Source: Streptomyces chartreusis NRRL 3882 (GTDB taxonomy: Bacteria > Actinomycetota > Actinomycetes > Streptomycetales > Streptomycetaceae). Taken from it: 64,000 nt of DNA. A program made the translations under genes and the position numbers. Shown here one piece after another: positions 32,782-43,740 of this stretch (positions within the stretch are counted from its first letter, which is position 1; every line of letters starts with the position of its first letter). The notes beneath the pieces were generated by a model, which worked only from the letters and a program-made list of their open reading frames with translations, searched no databases and was not told the DNA's origin. The stretch is taken from positions 248,001 through 312,000 of the forward strand of contig NZ_LT963352.1 of the NCBI RefSeq assembly GCF_900236475.1, written 5' to 3'.

Positions 32782-33789
32782 TCAGGACGACTGGGCGCTC
32801 TGGTACAGGTTCTGCGCGTCCGCGCCGAAGTACGGGCCGTACATGGCGTTGGGCAGGAAGTTGTACTTGAAGCTGTTCACCGAGGACTGCAAGCCGGTCC
32901 CGGTGGCCTCGTCGAACTGGGTGAACCACGGGCCGCCGCTGGAGCCGCCGGTCATGTCGCAGGTCAGACCGTGGTCGCTGGACAGCAGGAAGTCCCGGTA
33001 GGTCGTGCCGCTGCAGTAGATGAACTTCTCGCCGTCGTAGGGAGCGGCGGCCGGGAAGCCGAAGGCGTACATGGCCTTGTTGTAGCCGGTGTTGAAGGCC
33101 AGGCCCTGGCCGCCGACGACGTCGGTCAGCTTCTTTCCGTCCAGAGGGGCGACCACGGCCGCGCCGATGTCGTAGTTGATGTCCTCACTGGCCGTCCACT
33201 GCGGTGTGGAGAGGGTCTTGGCCGCCGTCCATTTCCCGTACGGGGTCTGCCCGTCGTGGTAGCCGGGCGCGAACACCCAGTTGGTGTGCCAGGCCCCCTC
33301 CAGCTTCACGCAGTGGCCCGCGGTGATCACGGTGCTCTTGTTCGCGCTGGTGACGGCGTTGCCGGAGCAGGAGGCGGTGCGTCCCTGGTAGGTGAAGAAC
33401 ACCCGCCCCGCGGTCTTGGTCACCGCGCCGCCCCCTGTCCAGGGGCCGCCGCCGTTGGGTATCGCCAGGGGACCGGGGTCGGCGGCGGGCGTGCTGGGTG
33501 CCACGACGGTCGCCTTGCCCTTGCGGGGTGCCGAGGCCTGCACGTCGGAACGGTCGACGGACAGGACGTCGAGCGGGGTGGCCTCGCGCATCCGCTGCGG
33601 GGTCCAGAACGCGAGGGCGCGTTCCCGCGCCGAGGGCGCCACCGCTCCCGGGTCGGGCGCGGCGCTCGCCGGTGTGGCGGCGACGCCGGTCGCCAGCAGT
33701 GCGGCGACGCCGGCGAGTGCGCCGAGGGCGGTGCGACGAACACGGGTGCCGCTGCCGGAGGGGCGAAGGCTACGGAGTGTGCCTGTCAC
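32782..33789 (-). CDS. Secreted trypsin-like serine protease (S1/V8-like)
   Basis: 335 residues. Signal peptide of about 43 residues (RTALGALAGVAALLATGV... ASA), a pro-region to about residue 110, then a chymotrypsin-fold domain. Triad: H159 in TAGHC, D207 in INYDIGAAV, S284 in TGGSSGGPW. Cysteine pairs flank H159 and S284. The S1 pocket residues suggest a V8/glutamyl-endopeptidase-like group, but specificity is not certain. The GTG start at 33789 has AGAAGGAG upstream. It is secreted and probably autoprocessed. Confidence 0.88.
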   Translation of the reverse strand: MTGTLRSLRPSGSGTRVRRTALGALAGVAALLATGVAATPASAAPDPGAVAPSARERALAFWTPQRMREATPLDVLSVDRSDVQASAPRKGKATVVAPSTPAADPGPLAIPNGGGPWTGGGAVTKTAGRVFFTYQGRTASCSGNAVTSANKSTVITAGHCVKLEGAWHTNWVFAPGYHDGQTPYGKWTAAKTLSTPQWTASEDINYDIGAAVVAPLDGKKLTDVVGGQGLAFNTGYNKAMYAFGFPAAAPYDGEKFIYCSGTTYRDFLLSSDHGLTCDMTGGSSGGPWFTQFDEATGTGLQSSVNSFKYNFLPNAMYGPYFGADAQNLYQSAQSS

Positions 33790-34010
33790 GCGGTCTCCTT
33801 CTGCTGTGGGGGCCGGGCGGTGGGGGCTCAGCCACCCGGTCAGGCAGGGGTGTCACTGCGAACCAGAGGGCAGCGTGCCACCGGGAGAACGATTTGGACA
33901 GGTGCATGCCATCGAGATGACCGAAAACGCCACACATTCCCCGCGTCGGGGACACGGGCGCATCGGGATGCGGGCATGTCGAGGCCCCGGTCGGCGTCGG
34001 ACCCGGGCAC

Positions 34011-34051
34011 AAAAGAACCCGGCCTCCACCGGGTCTGTGGTGGAGGCCGGG
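34011..34051 (-). terminator. Rho-independent terminator of the SRPBCC gene
   Basis: CCCGGCCTCCACC pairs perfectly over 13 bases with GGTGGAGGCCGGG. On the minus strand the stem is followed by TTCTTTT (34011-34017). It is the most canonical terminator in the window. Confidence 0.9.
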
Positions 34052-34075
34052 TCCGGGTGAGCGGGGCCCCGGGTG

Positions 34076-34558
34076 TCAGAGGGGGGTGGGGCCGGTGCCG
34101 CCGCCGGGCTGGATACGGCCGCGCCAGGCGCCGGACTCGGCTCCGCGCTCCTCGATGTACTGCTTGAAGCGCTTCATGTCGCCCTTGACCCGCCGGTCGA
34201 TCGTTCCGAGCATGTCCCCGGCCTTCTCCACGGCTCCGCTGGGCTCGACGTCCAGCACGAGCTCCACGCGGGTGTGGGTGTCGTCGACGCGCTCGAAGCG
34301 GACCGAGCCCTTCTGGTTGGTGTCTCCGCTGGTCGTGCGCCATGTGACGCGCTCGTCGGGCAGCTGGTCGACGATCTCGGTGTCGAACTCGCGCCGTACT
34401 CCGCCGATCTTGGTGGTCCAGTGGTTGTGACGGTCGTCGAGCTGCCTTACCTCCTCGACGCCCTCCATGAAGTTCGGAAACTCCTCGAACTGGGTCCACT
34501 GGTTGTACGCGGTGTGGACGGGAACGTCGACTTCCACGGTTTCCTTGACGGTGCTCAT
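34076..34558 (-). CDS. SRPBCC family protein (START-like cyclase/dehydrase fold)
   Basis: 160 residues. MSTVKETVEVDVPVHTAYNQ, then WTQFEEFPNFMEGVEEVRQL, is the classic opening of the polyketide cyclase/dehydrase-like SRPBCC family, with a hydrophobic ligand cavity implied. The C-terminal helix (KAGDMLGTIDRRVKGDMKRF) closes the cavity, followed by a Gly-rich tail. Start ATG 34558, GGAGG upstream. In Streptomyces such proteins are often stress-related and monocistronic, as here. The ligand is unknown. Confidence 0.85.
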   Translation of the reverse strand: MSTVKETVEVDVPVHTAYNQWTQFEEFPNFMEGVEEVRQLDDRHNHWTTKIGGVRREFDTEIVDQLPDERVTWRTTSGDTNQKGSVRFERVDDTHTRVELVLDVEPSGAVEKAGDMLGTIDRRVKGDMKRFKQYIEERGAESGAWRGRIQPGGGTGPTPL

Positions 34559-34703
34559 CTGTATGCCTCCGTTTTCCTGATCGACTGCTGGAGGCCCATC
34601 GGCCCACACACAGGTCCGGGCCCGTGGCGGACGAGTACCCGGGATCTTCCGGTTGCCACACGGTCGCGTGCCGTCGGGGAAAGGAAGTCACGGCGTGGGA
34701 GGG

Positions 34704-35333
34704 TCAGACGGCGGGGGCGGTCGCCCTGGCCGTCTCCGAGCGGAAGCCGTGGCCGACTTCTGGGGCCAGGCCGTGGTAGTGGCGGAAGTTGTAGATGAGG
34801 GGGCTCCAGACGGCCGGGTCGATGTGGTGGGTGCCGGGTACGACGACGCGGTCGGCGGCGTGGACGCGCAACACCTCGCACTCGACGCTGAAGAAGAGAC
34901 CCGCTCCGCCGGGCGTCAGCGCGGCAGCCCGGGCCTCCAGTTGGAGGGCGCACTCGGCGACGCGCGGCGGCTTCACGAGGTCGGCGGCGACCGGGGTGAG
35001 CCCGGCCGCCGCGAACTTGTCCGGCTCGTAGCGGTAGAGCGCCCGCTTGGCCTCCGGTACCGGGTCGGCGCCGGTGAGCGGGGCGAGTCGTTCCACGTGC
35101 TCCCACAGCTCGGGCGAAGCGATGTTGATCACGAGTTCCGGGCGCTGGGCGAGGTTGCGCACGGTCCGGCTCTCGCTGCCGATGCCCAGGACGATGTGCT
35201 GCCCCAGGGCCCAGGCTGAGGAGATCGGGGCGAGATTGCCGGTGCCGTCGTCGTTCTCGGTGGTCAGCAGCACGACGGGCGTGCCGAAGTAGAGGACGCT
35301 CGGCCGGATCACTCGGTGGGTGTGGGTCGTCAT
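34704..35333 (-). CDS. Flavin reductase-like FMN-binding protein
   Basis: 209 residues, split-barrel flavin reductase fold. PVVLLTTENDDGTGNLAPIS followed by SAWALGQHIVLGIGSESRT is the flavin-binding region, and ELVINIASPELWEHVERLA continues the core. It likely binds FMN and reduces it with NAD(P)H or supplies a partner enzyme. The ATG at 35333 is 66 bases from a divergent ArsR-like regulator that probably controls it. Confidence 0.82.
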   Translation of the reverse strand: MTTHTHRVIRPSVLYFGTPVVLLTTENDDGTGNLAPISSAWALGQHIVLGIGSESRTVRNLAQRPELVINIASPELWEHVERLAPLTGADPVPEAKRALYRYEPDKFAAAGLTPVAADLVKPPRVAECALQLEARAAALTPGGAGLFFSVECEVLRVHAADRVVVPGTHHIDPAVWSPLIYNFRHYHGLAPEVGHGFRSETARATAPAV

Positions 35334-35359
35334 GGCCCAGGACGCTACGGGCGGGACGT

Positions 35360-35375
35360 TTCGATGCGCGTCGAA
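35360..35375. promoter_or_regulatory. Candidate ArsR-type operator
   Basis: TTCGA-TGCGCG-TCGAA inverted repeat between the divergent flavin reductase and regulator genes. It overlaps an in-frame ATG (35364), which argues for the downstream GTG as the regulator's start. Confidence 0.45.
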
Positions 35376-35399
35376 GTGTCGGCCGGGGACAATCGGTCG

Positions 35400-36119
35400 G
35401 TGACCAGCCTCGACGTCCATGCCGAAGAACCCGATCTCGCCTCGCTGGGCGCGCTCCTGGCCGATCGCACGCGCGCCGCGATCTGCCTCGCCCTGCTCGA
35501 CGGCCGTGCCTGGACGGCCTCCGAGGTGGCCCGCCTCGCCGGTGTCGCGCCGTCCACGGCCACGAGCCATCTGAACCGGCTGGTGGCCGGTGGTCTGCTG
35601 GCCCAGGAGCGCCGGGGCCGGCACCGCCATGTGCGTCTGGCGGACCCCGGCGTCGCGGAGATGATCGAGGCGCTGGCGGCCAGGGCGCCCCGCCGGCTGG
35701 TCCCGGTCCGCTCGCTCACCGCTGCCCGCCGGCACCGTGCCGTCGGCTTCGCCCGTGTCTGCTACGACCATCTCGGCGGCTCCCTCGCCGTGGCGATGAC
35801 CGATGCCATGACCGCTCGGGGGCTGTTGTCCTGGGAGTCCGGCCCGGCACTCACCGCGTCCGGCGCGGTATGGCTGTCGGGTCTCGGGATCGCGGACGCG
35901 GGAGCGGCGGCCCGTCCGCATGTGCGTACCTGCCTGGACTGGACGGAGCAGCGCCCGCACCTGGCGGGCGCGGTGGCCGCCGCCGTGTTCCACCGCGCGC
36001 TGGAGGCGTCCTGGCTCGTGCCCGGCGACGGGTCCCGGGTCGTGCGACTGACGGAGCGGGGGCGCGACGCCTTCCGACGGCACCTGGGCCTGGCGGACGA
36101 GGTGCTCACGACCGGCTGA
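35400..36119 (+). CDS. ArsR-like winged-helix regulator
   Basis: 239 residues. Residues 15-95 form the winged helix: LGALLADRTRAAICLALLDG, ASEVARLAGVAPSTATSHLN and LVAGGLLAQERRGRHRHVRL. A C-terminal domain of about 140 residues with CYDHLGGSLAVAMTDAMTAR follows. The GTG at 35400 is preferred because GACAAT lies six bases upstream (leaderless geometry) and the operator-like dyad covers the earlier ATG at 35364. It is likely to repress the divergent flavin reductase. No metal-binding Cys cluster is present, so the effector is probably not a metal. Confidence 0.82.
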   Translation: MTSLDVHAEEPDLASLGALLADRTRAAICLALLDGRAWTASEVARLAGVAPSTATSHLNRLVAGGLLAQERRGRHRHVRLADPGVAEMIEALAARAPRRLVPVRSLTAARRHRAVGFARVCYDHLGGSLAVAMTDAMTARGLLSWESGPALTASGAVWLSGLGIADAGAAARPHVRTCLDWTEQRPHLAGAVAAAVFHRALEASWLVPGDGSRVVRLTERGRDAFRRHLGLADEVLTTG

Positions 36120-36152
36120 GCACCTCCCCCGCCCCGAGAGGCCCGGCCGGGC

Positions 36153-36440
36153 TCAGAACCGGTGCTGCTGCTGCGGCTGCCCGTGCGTCTGGGCGCCGTC
36201 GCCGCTCGCGCTCTGGGCCTGCAACTGCTCGGCCTGTTCCTTGGTCACCTTCTGTTCCGCTCCGCAGAAGGTGCACTGCGTGAGGTACTTCGTAGAGATC
36301 GGGAACAGCGGCACGAAGAACAGCGTGAACTTCGTGACGCGCTTCCTGAGCGTGTGCGCGGCGGGGTTGCCGCACTGGCCGCAGACCAGCGTCAGTATCG
36401 CCAGCTGGTACAGGTACCCCTTGGTGCCGAAGATGATCAC
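36153..36440 (-). CDS. Zinc-ribbon domain protein
   Basis: 95 residues from a GTG with GGAAGGA upstream. A short hydrophobic start (GTKGYLYQLAILTLV) precedes two CxxC knuckles, CGQCGN and CTFCGA, about 35 residues apart, which should hold one zinc. Between them is FTLFFVPLFPIS, a membrane-like or buried segment. The tail is Gln-rich (QAEQLQAQS, QPQQQHRF). Small proteins of this kind are widespread in Streptomyces; the function is unknown. Confidence 0.8.
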   Translation of the reverse strand: MIIFGTKGYLYQLAILTLVCGQCGNPAAHTLRKRVTKFTLFFVPLFPISTKYLTQCTFCGAEQKVTKEQAEQLQAQSASGDGAQTHGQPQQQHRF

Positions 36441-36484
36441 GTGACGGTCCTTCCCGGGTCGGATCTTCCTCCAGTGTCCCGTGC

Positions 36485-38125
<1,641 letters not shown>

Positions 38126-38364
38126 GGGCCCGCTCCTCCACATGGGTGTGATCCTTCGCTTGCGCTCTCATCCTTCCTCGTCACAGCCGTGACGCGCGAG
38201 AGGGGCACCGCTGTGAGTGCCGGATGTGCGCCATGCCACGCGGCGAACCGCAGGACCGGGTCAGGCACCACGTGGAGGCGGCGCCGCGTACCCCCGGGAC
38301 ACCCGGTGATGCACCGCGCCGCCGTCCGGCCTGGTGGGCGTCCTGCCGGCGCCCTCGCCTCGGG

Positions 38365-38793
38365 TCAGATCCGCCCGCCGGTGAACCGGGTGAGCGGGCC
38401 GTGCGTGTGGCGTTCGGCGCGGCGCCCCACCGCGTACGACGCGGCGCTCAGGACGGTCAGGCCGGCCCCGACGCCCGCGGCGACGGCCTTGCGGTGAGCG
38501 ATCGCCGTCCAGGCCGTCTTCGCCGAGGCGGCGACGTGACCCGAGGCCGCGACGACCGCCTGGCGACCCGCCTCGACACTCCTGGCCGCGGTCTGCACGG
38601 CCGCCGTCGTCGTCTCGGCGGAGCGCTCGGCGCCGGCCTTGACGGCTGACGCCGCGTCATCGGCCTTGGTGGCCGCGCGCTTCGCGGCCCGGGTCGTCGG
38701 CGCGGTCGCCTTGTCCGCCGTGCGACGGGTCTTGGACTCCGTCGCCCGTATGGTGGTCGGCTTCTGATTCGTGCGCTTGTTCTCTTCGGTCAT
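38365..38793 (-). CDS. Ala/Lys-rich small protein with one membrane-like segment
   Basis: 142 residues. The first 60 are basic and Thr/Ala/Lys-rich (KTRRTADKATAPTTRAAKRA), recalling histone H1-like tails. Residues 40-95 are a long amphipathic Ala-rich helix. HRKAVAAGVGAGLTVLSAAS near the C-terminus is hydrophobic, followed by RRAERHTHGP. It could be a membrane-tethered stress protein or a nucleoid/phasin-like protein. It is divergent from a 48-aa basic protein. No family recognised. 38126-38364 between it and pgm shows nothing else. Confidence 0.6.
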   Translation of the reverse strand: MTEENKRTNQKPTTIRATESKTRRTADKATAPTTRAAKRAATKADDAASAVKAGAERSAETTTAAVQTAARSVEAGRQAVVAASGHVAASAKTAWTAIAHRKAVAAGVGAGLTVLSAASYAVGRRAERHTHGPLTRFTGGRI

Positions 38794-38931
38794 GGACTCC
38801 GACTTGCCTCTGACTCCCGCGGCAAACACGTTCGGTCGCGCACCGTCCGGGCGGGCGAAGGGCTGAGCACCTCGTCGGAGGGGTAAGCGAGCTACAGGCA
38901 AGACGACGTCGGAACACGAGGGAAGTGCACC

Positions 38932-39078
38932 ATGGCCGGCATCCTGAATCGCATCAAGCAGTTCGCCCGGAGCCCGCAGGGGCGGCGGGCCGTCGAGCAG
39001 GCACGGCGGGCCGCCGCCGATCCCCGCAACCGGGCCAAGGCCCAGCGGCTGCTGGGCAAGCTCCGCGGCCACCGCTGA
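38932..39078 (+). CDS. 48-aa basic protein
   Basis: Encodes 48 residues: MAGILNRIKQFARSPQGRRA, VEQARRAAADPRNRAKAQ, RLLGKLRGHR. It is strongly basic and helical with no hydrophobic segment. GAGGGAAG lies just upstream of the ATG and codon use is normal. Small proteins with this sequence style are widespread in Streptomyces, so I consider it real. It may bind nucleic acid. Divergent from the Ala/Lys-rich gene. 39079-39272 shows no feature. Confidence 0.6.
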   Translation: MAGILNRIKQFARSPQGRRAVEQARRAAADPRNRAKAQRLLGKLRGHR

Positions 39079-39272
39079 CCGGGGCAGCGCGGCCACCCAC
39101 GCGACTCGGTACCCGGCCGGGTCCAGGCACCGTGCCGGCATCAAACCCGTTGGTCACCGCGCCACTCCCCCACCCGCCCCAGCCGCGAGCGTTCATTCCC
39201 GCCGCACGCACCACCCGCACTCGGCCGAGGCCGGGACCGCCACCACGGATCCCGGCCCTCGGCGTTCGGGCG

Positions 39273-41654
39273 TCACTGCCACGTGTAGCGGTGGCCGGCG
39301 ACAGCCCTGAACGTGGTCTCACCGTCCTTCAGCAGCCCGCTGCGCACCGTCAGCCGCTGGGTGCGGGTCGCGGTGAGCGCGATGCGCGTGGGCTTCCCGT
39401 CGGTCCAGTCGATGTCGACGACCGCGCCGCCACGAGCGCGCAGACCGCGGACCGAGCCGCTCGGCCAGGCGGAGGGCAGGGCGGGGAGGATCTCGATCAC
39501 GCCGTGCTGGCTCTGCAGGAGCATCTCCACGACTCCGGACGTGGCGCCGAAGTTGCCGTCGATCTGGAAGGGCGGGTGTGTGTCGAAGAGATTGGGCAGC
39601 GTCGACGACCTGAGCTGTTCACCGAGCATCTTGTGCGCGTGGTCGCCGTCGTGCAGCCGGGCCCAGAAGTTGATCTTCCAGGCCTTGGACCAGCCGGTGC
39701 CGCCGTCGCCGCGGGCGGTCAGGGAGACCTTCGCGGCCTCCGCCCAGCGGCTGTCGGGTTCGATCTGCCGTCCGGGATGCAGGGCGAACAGGTGCGACAC
39801 GTGCCGGTGGTCGTCGGCCGGGTCGTCCAGGTCCTCCTTCCACTCCTGCAACTGGCCCCAGGAGCCGATGCGCAGGCCCGGGTCGAGGTGGGCCAGGGCC
39901 TGTTCGACCCGCTGGCGGAAGTCGCGCGAGTCGCCGAGGACGCGGGCGGCCTCCAGGGTGTTGGTGAACAGGTCGTGCACGATCTGCTGCGACATGGCCG
40001 CGCCGGCCGTGAAGTCGCCGTGCTCGGGCGAGTAGCTGGGGGTGACGACGAGCCTGCCGTCGCGCGGGTCGGTGCGCAGGTTGTCCAGCCAGAACTCGGC
40101 GGCCTCCTTCATCACCGGGTAGGCCGTGGTGCGCAGGTAGTCGGTGGAACCGCCGAACCGGTAGTGCTCGTACAGCTGCTGGGTGAGCCAGGCCGCGGCC
40201 TCCGGGAACCAGAAGGCGGTGGCCCAGTCGTGGACACCGGTGAAGCCGTACGGGTTGGTCTCGTTGTGCACGACCCAGCCGCGTGAGCCGAACATCTGCC
40301 GTGCCGTGTGCCGCCCGGGGGCGCGCAGGGCCTGGACGAAGCGGTCGTAGGGGACAGTCGTCTCGGGGAGGTTGGCGGCCTCGGCGAGCCAGTAGTTCAT
40401 CTGGAGGTTGATGTTGACGTGGTAGTCGGCCGACCAGGGTGGCGAGGTGCTGTGGTTCCAGACGCCCTGGAGGTTGGCGGGCAGCGAACCGGCCCGTGAG
40501 GAGGCGATGAGCAGGTAGCGGCCGTACTGGAAGAACAGGGCTTCCAGGGCGCGGTCCGCGGCGCTCGTTCCGCCCGTGTACGAGGCGAGCAGCCGGTCGG
40601 TGGGGACCTCCGCCGGGGCCGACTGGCCGATGTCGAGGGTGACGCGGGCGAACAGGGTGCGGTGGTCGGCGATGTGCCGGGCCCGCAGGGAGTCGTATCC
40701 GCGGCTGCTCGCCCGGTCGACGGCGCGGGTGACGGCCGGGTGCGGGTCCGCGCCCCGGTAGTCGGGGTGGGTGTCGGCGTAGTCCGTGCCCGCGGCCAGC
40801 ACGAACCAGGCGCTGTCGGCTCCGGTGACGGTGATCGTGCCGTCGGCGCCGGACGTCACGGCCCCGCCGTCACTGCGGACCTGGACCTGCGCTTCGAAGC
40901 GCAGCCCGTTGTCCTTCAGCGCGCCGCGTACGGTCAGACGTCCGCCGGTCGCGGTGGTGGTGAAGTCGCCACGCGGGGAGGTGTAGCGCAGGGTGAAGGT
41001 GATGCCGGCGGGCCGGTCGGCGCCGATCCGGCCCACGATCACCCCGTCCGGGAAGGAGGCGAAGAACTCTCTTCGGTGTCGGGTCTGTCGGTGGGTGTAG
41101 GCGACCGACGCGACACCGGTGTCGAGAGCCAGCTCCCGGCGGTACGCCTCAGGAGTGGGCGTGCCCGGGAAGTCCAGGTACAGGTCGCCGAACGTCTGAT
41201 ACGCGCCGAAGCCGACGCGCGGCTGTCCCAGCCGGCCGGCGACGTCCTCCGGGGCGAGCCGTCGCCGGGTGTCGAGGTCGTCCTGCACGGCGTCGATGGC
41301 CGTGGGGCGGGGCTCACGCCAGTCGCCGTGGTCGTAGCCCTGGACCGAACCCGGGCCGCCGGTCCACAGCGTCTTCTCGTTGAACTGGACGCGCTCGGAG
41401 GCGATCGAGCCGAACACCATGGCCCCGAGCGCGCCGTTGCCGACGGGCAGTGCCTGGCGTTCCCAGTCGTCGGCCGGCGCCGTGTACCAGAGCACCAGAG
41501 GAGCTCTCGATACATCGGATGCTTGTCCAGAGGCAGCTTGAGCGGTACCGGTCGGCAAACCACCCACGGCAAGTCCACCTGCTCCAACTGCCGCGGCTTT
41601 GAGGGTGGTTCTGCGTGAGAGGTCCTGCGACTCATGAGACATGCCGAGGACCAT
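39273..41654 (-). CDS. GH95 alpha-L-fucosidase (or related galactosidase), Tat-exported
   Basis: 793 residues. Tat signal ([23 protein letters not shown] cleavage). Then the GH95 layout: N-terminal beta-sandwich ([40 protein letters not shown]), a helical (alpha/alpha)6 barrel and a C-terminal sheet. Key motifs are [10 protein letters not shown] (two catalytic-site Asn), [11 protein letters not shown] (Glu) and [18 protein letters not shown] (Asp). GH95 enzymes cleave alpha-1,2-L-fucose or alpha-L-galactose by inversion. It acts outside the cell on plant or mucin glycans. The start is ATG 41654 or 41642; neither has a strong ribosome binding site. No transporter gene is adjacent. Confidence 0.9.
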   Translation of the reverse strand: MVLGMSHESQDLSRRTTLKAAAVGAGGLAVGGLPTGTAQAASGQASDVSRAPLVLWYTAPADDWERQALPVGNGALGAMVFGSIASERVQFNEKTLWTGGPGSVQGYDHGDWREPRPTAIDAVQDDLDTRRRLAPEDVAGRLGQPRVGFGAYQTFGDLYLDFPGTPTPEAYRRELALDTGVASVAYTHRQTRHRREFFASFPDGVIVGRIGADRPAGITFTLRYTSPRGDFTTTATGGRLTVRGALKDNGLRFEAQVQVRSDGGAVTSGADGTITVTGADSAWFVLAAGTDYADTHPDYRGADPHPAVTRAVDRASSRGYDSLRARHIADHRTLFARVTLDIGQSAPAEVPTDRLLASYTGGTSAADRALEALFFQYGRYLLIASSRAGSLPANLQGVWNHSTSPPWSADYHVNINLQMNYWLAEAANLPETTVPYDRFVQALRAPGRHTARQMFGSRGWVVHNETNPYGFTGVHDWATAFWFPEAAAWLTQQLYEHYRFGGSTDYLRTTAYPVMKEAAEFWLDNLRTDPRDGRLVVTPSYSPEHGDFTAGAAMSQQIVHDLFTNTLEAARVLGDSRDFRQRVEQALAHLDPGLRIGSWGQLQEWKEDLDDPADDHRHVSHLFALHPGRQIEPDSRWAEAAKVSLTARGDGGTGWSKAWKINFWARLHDGDHAHKMLGEQLRSSTLPNLFDTHPPFQIDGNFGATSGVVEMLLQSQHGVIEILPALPSAWPSGSVRGLRARGGAVVDIDWTDGKPTRIALTATRTQRLTVRSGLLKDGETTFRAVAGHRYTWQ

Positions 41655-41814
41655 AGAGGTCCGATGAATCGGATGACAAGGCTCATGACAAGGGTGCAGT
41701 GCGGCACCAACTTTCGCCGAAATCAGGTGTGTTCATGCCCAACAGGGGCACTTGGGGCAGCGGACCGGTACCGGACCCGGACCGGTCACCCCCCACCTGA
41801 GAGGAGCTGGTCCG

Positions 41815-42669
41815 ATGGGCAGGGCAGGCAACGGCAGGAAGGTCTGTGCGTTAGGCGTCGCCGGCGTCCTGGCGGGAACGGTACTGGTCGGCTGCGGCGA
41901 CGGTGCACGGGATTCCGCGGCCGGGGGAAGCACCCGGGAGGACGGCACCCGGGCGGTGCGCTCGGCCTACGACAGGACGGCCGAGGAGGACACCGCGAAG
42001 GTGAGGCTGCAGGTGCGGACCTCGGCCCAGGGCGCCTCGGAGACCGCGAACGGACAGGGCGCCGTGGATCTGGACGACGGCGACAGCGTCATGACCCTCA
42101 CGGTACAGGGGCAGCGGATCGAGCAGCGCGTGGTCGATCAGGTGCTGTACCAGAAGATGCCGAACGGGCAGGCTCCGGGCGGCAAGCCCTGGATCAGGAT
42201 CGACTTGGGGAAGATCTCCGCAGAGCAGGGCGCGGGCGACCGGTCCATGAGCGATCCGGCGCAGTCCGCGGCGTACGCGAAAGCGATCACCGACAAAGAT
42301 GTGACCAAGAAGGGCACGGCCGCGATCGACGGCGTCGAGACCACACACTACGGCGTCTCCGTCGACGTCGCGAAGTTGCCGGGCGGGGACGCGCTGCGCC
42401 GGCAGGTCGGCCCGACCCTCCCGATGGACGTGTGGCTCGACGAGGAGGGCCGCATGCGCCGTCAGCAGATCGACATGACGCTCAAGGCCGCGCCGGGGTC
42501 GACGGAACGGTCCTCCACCGACTCCTCGTCCTCGCCGCAACGGGTCACGGTGCGCACGGTCATGGACTTCACCGACTTCGGCACCGAGGTGGAGGCGGAC
42601 GCGCCCCCGGCCGGACAGGTCACCGACATGACCGGCAAGGCCCTGGAACAGGGCAAGCGTCGGAGCTGA
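41815..42669 (+). CDS. Lipoprotein, LolA/LppX-like
   Basis: 284 residues. Signal peptide with lipobox LAGTVLVGC, so lipid-anchored outside the membrane. The mature chain begins with a Ser/Gly linker, then RSAYDRTAEEDTAKVRLQVR, repeated beta strands, MDVWLDEEGRMRRQQIDMTL and VMDFTDFGTEVEADAPPAGQ, a pattern of the LppX/LprG/LolA-like half-barrel that holds a hydrophobic ligand. GAGGAG precedes the ATG. A second protein of the same general type is encoded at 50929-51627. Confidence 0.8.
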   Translation: MGRAGNGRKVCALGVAGVLAGTVLVGCGDGARDSAAGGSTREDGTRAVRSAYDRTAEEDTAKVRLQVRTSAQGASETANGQGAVDLDDGDSVMTLTVQGQRIEQRVVDQVLYQKMPNGQAPGGKPWIRIDLGKISAEQGAGDRSMSDPAQSAAYAKAITDKDVTKKGTAAIDGVETTHYGVSVDVAKLPGGDALRRQVGPTLPMDVWLDEEGRMRRQQIDMTLKAAPGSTERSSTDSSSSPQRVTVRTVMDFTDFGTEVEADAPPAGQVTDMTGKALEQGKRRS

Positions 42670-42676
42670 CCCCGGC

Positions 42677-43627
42677 TCACCTCACAGCACGGCCACGGAG
42701 CCGCCGTACGAGGTCCTCCGCGGCCGCCGGCCAGTCGGGGCGGCCGAAGGTGAAGCCCGCGTCCAGGAGGCGGCCGGGGACGACGCGGCGGCTCTTCAGC
42801 AGCAGTTCGGTGTCCGAGCGCAGGACGAAGGCGCCGGCCTCGGCCATCCAGCGTGTCGCGGGCAGGCCCACCGGGACACCCCACGCGGTCCGCAGGGCGC
42901 GCATGAAGTCGCGGTGCGGCAGGGGCCCGGGAGCGGCGAGATTGACCGGCCCCGTGATGTCGTCCCGGGCGACGAGGAACTCAACCGCCCGGACGAAGTC
43001 CTGGTCGTGGATCCACGACACGTACTGCGCGCCGCCGGCGACAGGGCCGCCGAGGCCCAGCCGGGCTAGCCGCAGCAGGACGTCGAAGACACCGCCGCGG
43101 TCCGGGCTCATCACCATGGCGGCGCGCAGAGCCACCTTCCGGGTGTGCGGGGTGCCGGCCGTCTCCTGCTCCCGCTCCCAGGCCCTGGCGATGTCGACGC
43201 TGTAGGACCAGTAGCCGGGGACGTCGGGTTCGGTGCCGCCGATCACGCCGGTGGCCTCGTCGTTGGGCGCGTCGTAGCGGTGGGCGTAGACGGTCGCGGT
43301 GCTCATCTGGAGCCAGACCCGGGGCGGCTCGGCGGCTGCGGCGATCGCCTCGCCCACGACCCGGGCGGAGTGGACCCGCGAGTCCATCATCTCCCGGAGG
43401 TTGGCGGGGGTGTAGCGGCAGTTCACGCTCCGGCCGGCCAGGTTGACCACGACGTCGCTGCCGTCGATCTCCCCCGCCCACGGTCCCAGGGTCGCACCGT
43501 CCCAGTGCACCTCGTCCCGCCGTCGTGGGTGCCTGCTGATCACCACGACGTCATGTCCGGCCGCGCTCAGCGCGCGCTTGAGGACTGTGCCGACCTGCCC
43601 GGTCCCGCCGGGTATCACGATCTTCAT
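42677..43627 (-). CDS. TIGR01777 family NAD-binding epimerase
   Basis: 316 residues, extended SDR fold. KIVIPGGTGQVGTVLKRALS is the NAD loop, DVVVNLAGRSVNCRYTPANL is the family's signature region, and YWSYSVDIARAWEREQE stands in the catalytic area, with Tyr/Ser rather than a classical YxxxK. The C-terminal DUF1731 part includes ELLLKSRRVVPGRLLDAGFT. The substrate is unknown. GGGGGAG precedes the ATG. It is divergent from an ABM monooxygenase across a region with a perfect 16-base palindrome. Confidence 0.88.
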   Translation of the reverse strand: MKIVIPGGTGQVGTVLKRALSAAGHDVVVISRHPRRRDEVHWDGATLGPWAGEIDGSDVVVNLAGRSVNCRYTPANLREMMDSRVHSARVVGEAIAAAAEPPRVWLQMSTATVYAHRYDAPNDEATGVIGGTEPDVPGYWSYSVDIARAWEREQETAGTPHTRKVALRAAMVMSPDRGGVFDVLLRLARLGLGGPVAGGAQYVSWIHDQDFVRAVEFLVARDDITGPVNLAAPGPLPHRDFMRALRTAWGVPVGLPATRWMAEAGAFVLRSDTELLLKSRRVVPGRLLDAGFTFGRPDWPAAAEDLVRRLRGRAVR

Positions 43628-43667
43628 GCCACTCCCCCTCGACGTGTGGGAGTGACCCTAGCCCATA

Positions 43668-43683
43668 TTTGAACGCGTTCAAA
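43668..43683. promoter_or_regulatory. Perfect palindrome TTTGAACGCGTTCAAA, likely TetR-type operator
   Basis: 16-base perfect palindrome midway between the divergent epimerase and ABM genes. On the minus strand TTGAAC within it is followed after 16 bases by TAGGGT, so it may cover the epimerase promoter. No regulator gene is adjacent. Confidence 0.6.
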
Positions 43684-43740
43684 ACCCTGATGGCGTGGGA
43701 CTCGGCCTGCGCGGATGTGCCATCGGGCAAGATGGGGCAC

